Shown here: positions 58,877 through 64,000 of the stretch, piece after piece
Layout: every line of letters begins with the position of its first letter
How positions within the stretch are numbered: the first letter of the stretch is position 1
Assembly: GCF_024703995.1 (NCBI RefSeq)
Contig: NZ_JAMXQV010000016.1
Span: 124,001-188,000 of the forward strand
Length of the DNA stretch: 64,000 bases
From: Amycolatopsis iheyensis
GTDB lineage: Bacteria; Actinomycetota; Actinomycetes; Mycobacteriales; Pseudonocardiaceae
Direction: 5' to 3'
The notes under the pieces: model-generated
Seen by the model: the letters and a program-made list of their open reading frames with translations, nothing else
Told to the model about the DNA's origin: nothing
Databases searched by the model: none
Made by a program: the position numbers and the translations under genes

Positions 58877-59227
58877 TCAGCCACCGGTGCAGTCCACTCC
58901 GTCCGCCGCGGTCTCGTCGGCGTGCTGGTACTTCGCCAGCGCCGTGCCGATCCGGTGCTTCAGCGTCTCGAGCTCCTTGCCGAACGCGGTCAGCTGCTGC
59001 ACGGCCGAGCCGCGGCCGCCGATGCCGTACTCCGCCATGAACTTGCCGATCTCCCCCGCGTACCCGCCGCCGAGCGGCACGGTCCGGCCGAGCACCTTGG
59101 CCTCGCGGACCATCTCGCCGACGACGTCCTGCAGGGCGCCGAGCTTCGCGTAGGCGTCGGTGGCCAGCTCGGGCGCGACCGCGAACCCTCGGACGTCGTA
59201 CGGTGGTTGCGCTCGCACCTCGCTCAT
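58877..59227 (-). CDS. Small helical ESX-associated protein
   Basis: 116 aa, ATG start. Largely helical (LGALQDVVGEMVREAK.. VQQLTAFGKELETLKHRIGTALAKYQ), with Cys112 near the C-terminal end. It resembles small WXG100-sized proteins heading DUF3558-PPE-EspG sets, but no W-x-G motif is present. First gene of that leftward operon. Confidence 0.7.
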   Translation of the reverse strand: MSEVRAQPPYDVRGFAVAPELATDAYAKLGALQDVVGEMVREAKVLGRTVPLGGGYAGEIGKFMAEYGIGGRGSAVQQLTAFGKELETLKHRIGTALAKYQHADETAADGVDCTGG

Positions 59228-59312
59228 GAGCGGTTACGCCTCTCCGTAACGGGACGATCTCGATCCGCAGCATACGACAGAACAGCGGGTCAGCGGGAGC
59301 ACCCAGAATCGG

Positions 59313-59340
59313 GTGACAACACACCCGTTCGGGGTATCGT
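59313..59340 (+). promoter_or_regulatory. Candidate promoter of the MoxR operon in the 59228-59530 gap
   Basis: GTGACA (59313) and TATCGT (59335), 16 nt apart, lie in the 303-bp divergent region. A TTGACA also occurs at 59425 without a good -10. Apart from short inverted repeats (CACCC/GGGTG at 59310-59325 approx.) nothing else is seen in this gap. Confidence 0.3.
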
Positions 59341-59530
59341 CCCTGCTTGCGCAGTGTCATCGACCGTCGTGCCGTGCGTGATTCCCCCGGCTTCGCGGGG
59401 TTCCGCCCCCTGGTTCGCCCGGGTTTGACACACTGGATGGAAGGCTGTCGCTGCGCACGGACAGCAGCGAGGGGCCGTCGGGCCCGGCGGTGCGCACAGT
59501 GCGCGCGGCCATGCGCCACCAGGAGGTCGA

Positions 59531-60598
59531 GTGACGTCGAGAATCCAGTCTGCGGCGCCCGGATCGGGCGAGCAGGCATCCGGGCGACCGCCTTATCCGG
59601 CGGAGTCCCCGGGCAACGGCCGCGCCCCCGGCCGCCCGGCGAGAGTGTCGCTGGACGAACTGCACGAGACCGCGCGGCGGATCGCCGCCAACGTGGAGCG
59701 GGTGCTGGTCGGCAAGCCCGACGTCATCCGGATCGCCCTGGTCACGCTCCTGGCCGAAGGCCACCTCCTGGTCGAAGACGTGCCCGGCGTCGGCAAGACG
59801 TCGCTGGCCAAGGCGCTGGCGCGGTCCATCGACTGCACGGTCAGCCGCATCCAGTTCACCCCGGACCTGCTGCCGAGCGACGTCACCGGCGTCTCGATCT
59901 ACAACCGGCAGAGCGGTGACTTCGAGTTCCGCCCCGGCCCGGTGTTCGCGAACATCGTGGTGGGCGACGAGATCAACCGCGCCTCGCCGAAGACGCAGTC
60001 GGCGCTGCTGGAGTGCATGGAAGAGCACCAGGTCACCGTCGACACCTCGACCTACCACCTCGACGAGCCGTTCATGGTGATCGCCACCCAGAACCCGATC
60101 GAGATGGAAGGCACCTACGCGCTGCCCGAGGCCCAGCGCGACCGCTTCACCGCGCGGGTCTCCATCGGCTACCCCGACCAGCAGGCCGAGCTGGCCATGG
60201 TCGACGAGCACGCCGGTCACAACCCCCTCGAAGACCTGCAGCCGGTCTCCGACGGCGAGACCGTGCACCGGCTGATCGAGACGGTCCGCGGGGTGCACAT
60301 CGCGCCGGAGGTCCGCCGCTACGCCGTCGACCTCGTCGCGGCCACCCGCGGCGTCCCCGAGATCCGGCTCGGCGCGTCCCCGCGCGCGACGCTGCACCTC
60401 GTCCGCGCCGCGCGGGCGCAGGCGGCGCTGTCGGGCCGCGACTACGTCGTGCCGGACGACCTGCACACGATCGCGGTGCCGGTGCTGGCCCACCGGCTGG
60501 TCCTGACCACCGAAGCCCACGCGGCACGCCGGTCGGCGACCGACGTCGTGCGAGCCGTGCTGCACCGCGTGCCGGTGCCGCAGGGCTCCCGCCCCTAG
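59531..60598 (+). CDS. MoxR-family AAA+ ATPase
   Basis: 355 aa. Walker A DVPGVGKTSLAKALA (about 83-97), Walker B FANIVVGDEINRA, sensor ATQNPIEMEGTYALPEAQRDRF, typical of MoxR. These ATPases act as chaperones maturing partner proteins, usually together with a DUF58 protein. GTG start with AGGAGG 5 nt upstream. 25 bp before the DUF58 gene. Confidence 0.93.
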   Translation: MTSRIQSAAPGSGEQASGRPPYPAESPGNGRAPGRPARVSLDELHETARRIAANVERVLVGKPDVIRIALVTLLAEGHLLVEDVPGVGKTSLAKALARSIDCTVSRIQFTPDLLPSDVTGVSIYNRQSGDFEFRPGPVFANIVVGDEINRASPKTQSALLECMEEHQVTVDTSTYHLDEPFMVIATQNPIEMEGTYALPEAQRDRFTARVSIGYPDQQAELAMVDEHAGHNPLEDLQPVSDGETVHRLIETVRGVHIAPEVRRYAVDLVAATRGVPEIRLGASPRATLHLVRAARAQAALSGRDYVVPDDLHTIAVPVLAHRLVLTTEAHAARRSATDVVRAVLHRVPVPQGSRP

Positions 60599-60623
60599 TC
60601 CCACCGGCGAAGGGGGAATCGGC

Positions 60624-61898
60624 ATGCTGCGTGCCCTGTCCGGCCTGACCACCCGCGGCCGCTGCCTGCTGGCCGCGGGGATCGCGGCCGCGGTGTGCTC
60701 GTTCGTGCTCAACGAACGCGACCTGCTGCGCGTCGCGGTGTTCGTCGTGGCGCTGCCGCTGCTGGTCGCCGCGTTCATCTCGGCGACCCGGCTGCGCATC
60801 GGCGCCACCCGCGCGCTGCACCCCCAGCGGGTCGCGGTGGGCGGCAACGGCGAAGTGCAGCTGGAGCTGTGGCGCAGCGGCCGGCTGCCGGCCGGCGAGA
60901 TCCTCCTCGAGGACGGCGTGCCGTACGCGCTGGGTTCGCGGCCGCGGTTCGTCGTCGAGCGGCTCCCGCACGACCGCCGCGTCGCGCTGCGCTACCCGCT
61001 GCAGCCGGTATTGCGCGGGATCCAGCAGGTCGGGCCGCTGCGCGCGACCATCACCGACCCGTTCGGGCTGTGCGAGTTCGAGCGCGAGCTGATCGGCCAC
61101 TCGCGGCTGGTCGTCGTGCCGCGGGTGGTGGCGCTGTGGGGCCTGCCCAGCGGCGCGGGGATCGGCGTCGGCGACGACGGCACGGTCCGCTTGCACGCCG
61201 GGCAGGGCGAGGCCGACGTGATCGTCCGCCAGTACCGCCAGGGCGACGACCTGCGCAAGGTGCACTGGCGCTCCACCGCCCGCCGCGACGAGATCATGGT
61301 CCGCGTCGAGGAACGGCCGTGGCGCGGCGGCACCACGGTGCTGCTCGACCACCGGGCCGCCGCCCACCACGGCGCCGGCCCCGCCGCCAGCCTCGAGTGG
61401 GCGGTCTCCTTCGCCGCTTCGGCCGCGCTGCACCTGCGCCGCTCCGGGCACCGCGTCAAGCTGGTGACCGAGCACGGCGTCACGCTCGCGGACACCCCGG
61501 GCGACGGCGGCGACCACTACGACCACGTGGTGCTCGACGCGCTGGCCGCGCTGCAGCCGGCGCACCAGCGCGACATCACGCTCGCCAGCGACCCCGCCGA
61601 CGGCCAGGAGCTGATCGCCATCCTCGGCACGATCAGCACCGAAGCCGTCCACGAGCTCGCCCAGTTCCGCCCGCGGGGCATCCGCAGCCTGGCCGTCCTG
61701 CTCGACACGCCGACCTGGTCGGCGGGGGTGAGCGCGCCGGAGCAGCGGGCCGCGGCCACGGAGGACTCGGCGGCGCTGCTGCGCGCGTCCGGCTGGGGCG
61801 TGGTGATCGCCGGGCCCGGCTCGCCGATGCCCCAGGTGTGGGCGGAGCTGTGCCGGAGCGGCGCCCGCCGCGGCACGCTGATCGGCGGTCCGCGATGA
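60624..61898 (+). CDS. DUF58 membrane protein
   Basis: 424 aa. Two N-terminal TM helices, then a soluble region with the DUF58 signature RQYRQGDDLRKVHWRSTARRD and a vWA-like remainder. Partner of MoxR in many bacteria, linked to envelope integrity. Its TGA overlaps an ATG at 61895 which opens a 27-codon mini-ORF, not the transglutaminase gene directly. Confidence 0.9.
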   Translation: MLRALSGLTTRGRCLLAAGIAAAVCSFVLNERDLLRVAVFVVALPLLVAAFISATRLRIGATRALHPQRVAVGGNGEVQLELWRSGRLPAGEILLEDGVPYALGSRPRFVVERLPHDRRVALRYPLQPVLRGIQQVGPLRATITDPFGLCEFERELIGHSRLVVVPRVVALWGLPSGAGIGVGDDGTVRLHAGQGEADVIVRQYRQGDDLRKVHWRSTARRDEIMVRVEERPWRGGTTVLLDHRAAAHHGAGPAASLEWAVSFAASAALHLRRSGHRVKLVTEHGVTLADTPGDGGDHYDHVVLDALAALQPAHQRDITLASDPADGQELIAILGTISTEAVHELAQFRPRGIRSLAVLLDTPTWSAGVSAPEQRAAATEDSAALLRASGWGVVIAGPGSPMPQVWAELCRSGARRGTLIGGPR

Positions 61899-61978
61899 GC
61901 TGCACGCACCAGCACGCCGGACAGCCGCCGGCGATGACCGCCCGGCGCTCCTTCTCCCCGATCGGTGGTCCGCGATGA
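61895..61978 (+). CDS. 27-aa mini-ORF created by an 80-bp duplication
   Basis: It begins MSCTHQHAGQ and ends IGGPR, the same five residues that end the DUF58 protein. ATGA overlaps occur at both ends: with the DUF58 stop (61895-61898) and with the transglutaminase start (61975-61978). The flanking sequence GATCGGYGGTCCGCGATGAG is present at both junctions, 80 bp apart. Probably a translational bridge rather than a functional peptide. Confidence 0.45.
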   Translation: MSCTHQHAGQPPAMTARRSFSPIGGPR

Positions 61979-64000
61979 GCACCGCCGCCCCGCCCCGGCC
62001 GTCCGGTTCCCCGGCGAGCCGGCCACGGCGCCCCGCGTCCCAGCACCCCCTGTCCGCCTGGCGCGGCAGCCTGCTCGCGCCGGCCGCCGCCGGGGTCGCC
62101 ACGCTCTGCGCGGCCACCTCGGTCACCAGCGTCGTCTCCGGGCTGGCCTGGTTCGGCTACCTCTTCGTCGCCGTGCTGCTGATCGCCGCCACCGGGCTCG
62201 CGCTGCGGTCGCTGCAGGTGCCGACCGTGCTGGTCGGCCTGGGCCAGCTGCTCGTGCTGCTCTTCCTGATCACCGGCGCGTTCACCACGCACGGGATCCT
62301 GCAGGTCATCCCCGGCCCGGAAGCCTTCGGCGAAATCGGGAACACGCTTTCGGCCGCCGCCGAACAGATCCGGGTGGGGCTGCCGCCCGTCGAGGGCAGC
62401 CAGCCGATCCTCTGCCTCGTCACGATCCTGATCGGCCTGGTCGCCGTCCTCGTCGACACGCTGACCGTGGCCGCCGCGGCGCCCGCCGCGACCGGGCTGG
62501 TGCTGCTCTGCGTCTACGCCGTGCCGGCCGCGTTGAGCGAAGAAATGCTGCCGTGGTGGACGTTCCTGCTCGGCGGCGCCGCGTTCGCGGGCCTGCTGGC
62601 CGTCGACGGCAACCACCGGCACCGGCGCTGGCGGACCCGCGAGGCGCCCGGGCGCAGCGGCAAGCCGGCCGTGCTGTCCGCGCCGGTCGCGGTCGTGGCC
62701 GCGGCGATCGTGCTCGGCCTCTTCGGCGGGGCGATCACCTGGGTCGGCACGGTCGGGCGGATCCCGTTCGGCAACGGCGGCGACGGCCCGGGCGCGGGCG
62801 CCGGCGGGTTCGGCATCCAGCCGTTCACCGAGCTGCGCGGCATGCTCGACCAGGGGTCCAACCGCGAGCTGTTCAAGGTCCGCGGCCTCGGCACCGACCG
62901 TCGGCTGCTGCGTGCGCTGACGCTGGACACCTACTACCCCAACAAGGGCTGGGGCCTGCACGACGAGGGCCGCTCGCAGCAGGGCGTCCAGGTCGGGCCG
63001 CAGCTGCCGCCCGCCCCGGGCGACGACGGCAGCGGCGCGGCCCGGCGGATCGACGTCGAGCCGACGAGCTGGCGCGACAACTGGCTGCCGGTCTTCGGCG
63101 CGCCGCGGGTCATCGACGGCGCGGGCACCGGCTACCTGTACGACCAGGTGAGCGGCACGGTCTTCACCACGCGCAGCGAAAACCCGCCGTCGTACACCGA
63201 ATACGCGTCGCTGAAGGAGCCCACGGCCCAGGAGCTGCGGGTGACGTCGCGGGTCGACGACCTGCCGCCGCGCTACACGCAGATCGACCGGGTCGACGAC
63301 CGCGTCCGCGCGAAGACGCAGCAGCTGATCGCCAACGAGTCCAACGACTTCGACCGGGCGTCGGCGATCTGGCGCTACTTCACGGCGCAGAACGGGTTCG
63401 TCTACGACACGAAGACCGCGCCGGCGAACGACGCCGACGCGCTCGCCGACTTCATCCTCAACGGCAAGCGCGGCTTCTGCGAGCAGTTCGCGTCCGCGAT
63501 GGCGGTGATGCTGCGGGTGGCGGGCATCCCGTCGCGGGTGGCGATCGGGTTCACCCCGGGCACCCAGGTGAACGACTACCTGTCGATCAGCAGCCAGGAC
63601 GCGCACGCGTGGGTCGAGGCGTACTTCGGCGAGAAGGGCTGGGTGACGTTCGACCCGACCCCGCTGTCCGACGGCCGCGGCATCACCCCGCCGTACCTGC
63701 AGGCCGGCTCCCAGGACGGCAACCAGCCGGACGACACGCAGGTGGCGCCGAGCACGGTCCAGTCGAGTGCGGCGCCGACCGGCGCCCCGCGCGACACCGA
63801 GCAGAATTCGCAGGCCCAGGGCCCGCAAGCGACCGAAGCGGGCGCGCCGGGCTGGCTGTGGGTGCTCGTCTGGGTGCTGATCACGCTCGCCGTGCTGGCA
63901 ACCTTCCAGGTTCTGGTGGCGACGGTCCTCTACCGAAGACGACCCGAAGCCCAGCCGGAGAGCATGCCGGCGCTGACCGGGTTCCGGGCGGTGCTGAAGA
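61975..64000 (+). CDS. Transglutaminase-like membrane protein, TgpA/DUF3488 type (partial)
   Basis: 675 codons are visible; the gene runs off the right edge. About six N-terminal TM helices (residues 30-260) precede a large extracytoplasmic region with a transglutaminase core. The triad is visible as Cys502 in GFCEQFAS, His544 in DAHAWVEA and Asp560 in FDPTP. Another TM helix follows at about 630-650. TgpA proteins are essential for viability in Pseudomonas; with MoxR and DUF58 they form a conserved operon. Substrate unknown. Confidence 0.92.
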   Translation, partial: MSTAAPPRPSGSPASRPRRPASQHPLSAWRGSLLAPAAAGVATLCAATSVTSVVSGLAWFGYLFVAVLLIAATGLALRSLQVPTVLVGLGQLLVLLFLITGAFTTHGILQVIPGPEAFGEIGNTLSAAAEQIRVGLPPVEGSQPILCLVTILIGLVAVLVDTLTVAAAAPAATGLVLLCVYAVPAALSEEMLPWWTFLLGGAAFAGLLAVDGNHRHRRWRTREAPGRSGKPAVLSAPVAVVAAAIVLGLFGGAITWVGTVGRIPFGNGGDGPGAGAGGFGIQPFTELRGMLDQGSNRELFKVRGLGTDRRLLRALTLDTYYPNKGWGLHDEGRSQQGVQVGPQLPPAPGDDGSGAARRIDVEPTSWRDNWLPVFGAPRVIDGAGTGYLYDQVSGTVFTTRSENPPSYTEYASLKEPTAQELRVTSRVDDLPPRYTQIDRVDDRVRAKTQQLIANESNDFDRASAIWRYFTAQNGFVYDTKTAPANDADALADFILNGKRGFCEQFASAMAVMLRVAGIPSRVAIGFTPGTQVNDYLSISSQDAHAWVEAYFGEKGWVTFDPTPLSDGRGITPPYLQAGSQDGNQPDDTQVAPSTVQSSAAPTGAPRDTEQNSQAQGPQATEAGAPGWLWVLVWVLITLAVLATFQVLVATVLYRRRPEAQPESMPALTGFRAVLK

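Overview
The window is very GC-rich, with GTG/TTG starts and chains of 4-nt gene overlaps. It carries a Wag31/SepF-type division cluster, a SigK-RskA pair and ESX accessory genes. Together these point to an actinomycete of the Pseudonocardiaceae, most like Amycolatopsis (inference from gene content; no database search was possible).

Layout. (1) 1-9.9 kb: the end of a degenerate sortase, an F420-type oxidoreductase, a YihY membrane protein, fumarylacetoacetase, one giant gene with three tandem DUF885 metallopeptidase-like units, and a divergent HTH/proline-rich protein. (2) 10-25 kb: rluD-lspA with two paralogous membrane proteins; a class V aminotransferase under a SAM riboswitch; a secreted M23 peptidase with a Shine-Dalgarno-masking hairpin; a K+/H+ antiporter; two related ArsR-type regulators; a PBP2a-like penicillin-binding protein; T-box-controlled ileS; and an MFS exporter. 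(3) 25-30.4 kb: wag31, yggT, sepF, yggS, pgeF and ftsZ, the usual actinobacterial downstream half of the division/cell-wall (dcw) cluster. (4) 30.4-41.7 kb: about 11 kb of accessory genes. It holds the SigK-RskA lipid-modification module (FAD oxidoreductase, DUF1365, CFA synthase, DUF1295) and several small regulator-plus-target pairs (PadR, OhrR-OsmC, CGNR-MFS, and an NAD(P)-binding protein behind a long palindrome), and ends in a decayed gene. This block lies between ftsZ and ftsQ, which are normally adjacent. (5) 41.7-56.6 kb: the upstream half of the dcw cluster, transcribed leftwards as mraZ-rsmH-ftsL-ftsI-murE-murF-mraY-murD-ftsW-murG-murC-ftsQ, with MraZ boxes, an mraW-type leader RNA and a terminator between ftsI and murE. 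(6) 56.6-57.0 kb: a non-coding repeat array upstream of mraZ. (7) 57-59.2 kb: an ESX-associated set (EspG, PPE-like, DUF3558 lipoprotein, small protein). (8) 59.5-64 kb: a MoxR ATPase, DUF58 and transglutaminase operon running off the right edge.

How the genes work together. The dcw genes build lipid II (MurC-F, MraY, MurG), flip and polymerise it at the septum (FtsW, FtsI, FtsL, FtsQ) and place the ring and pole machinery (FtsZ, SepF, Wag31). LspA, the M23 peptidase, the extra PBP and the sortase-like protein also act at the envelope. The most unusual signals are non-coding or architectural. They are the 21-23 bp repeat array before mraZ, the split ftsQ/ftsZ locus, the triple DUF885 gene, the Cys-to-Ser sortase, the masked ribosome site of the M23 gene, and an 80-bp duplication that created a mini-ORF bridging two overlapping genes.
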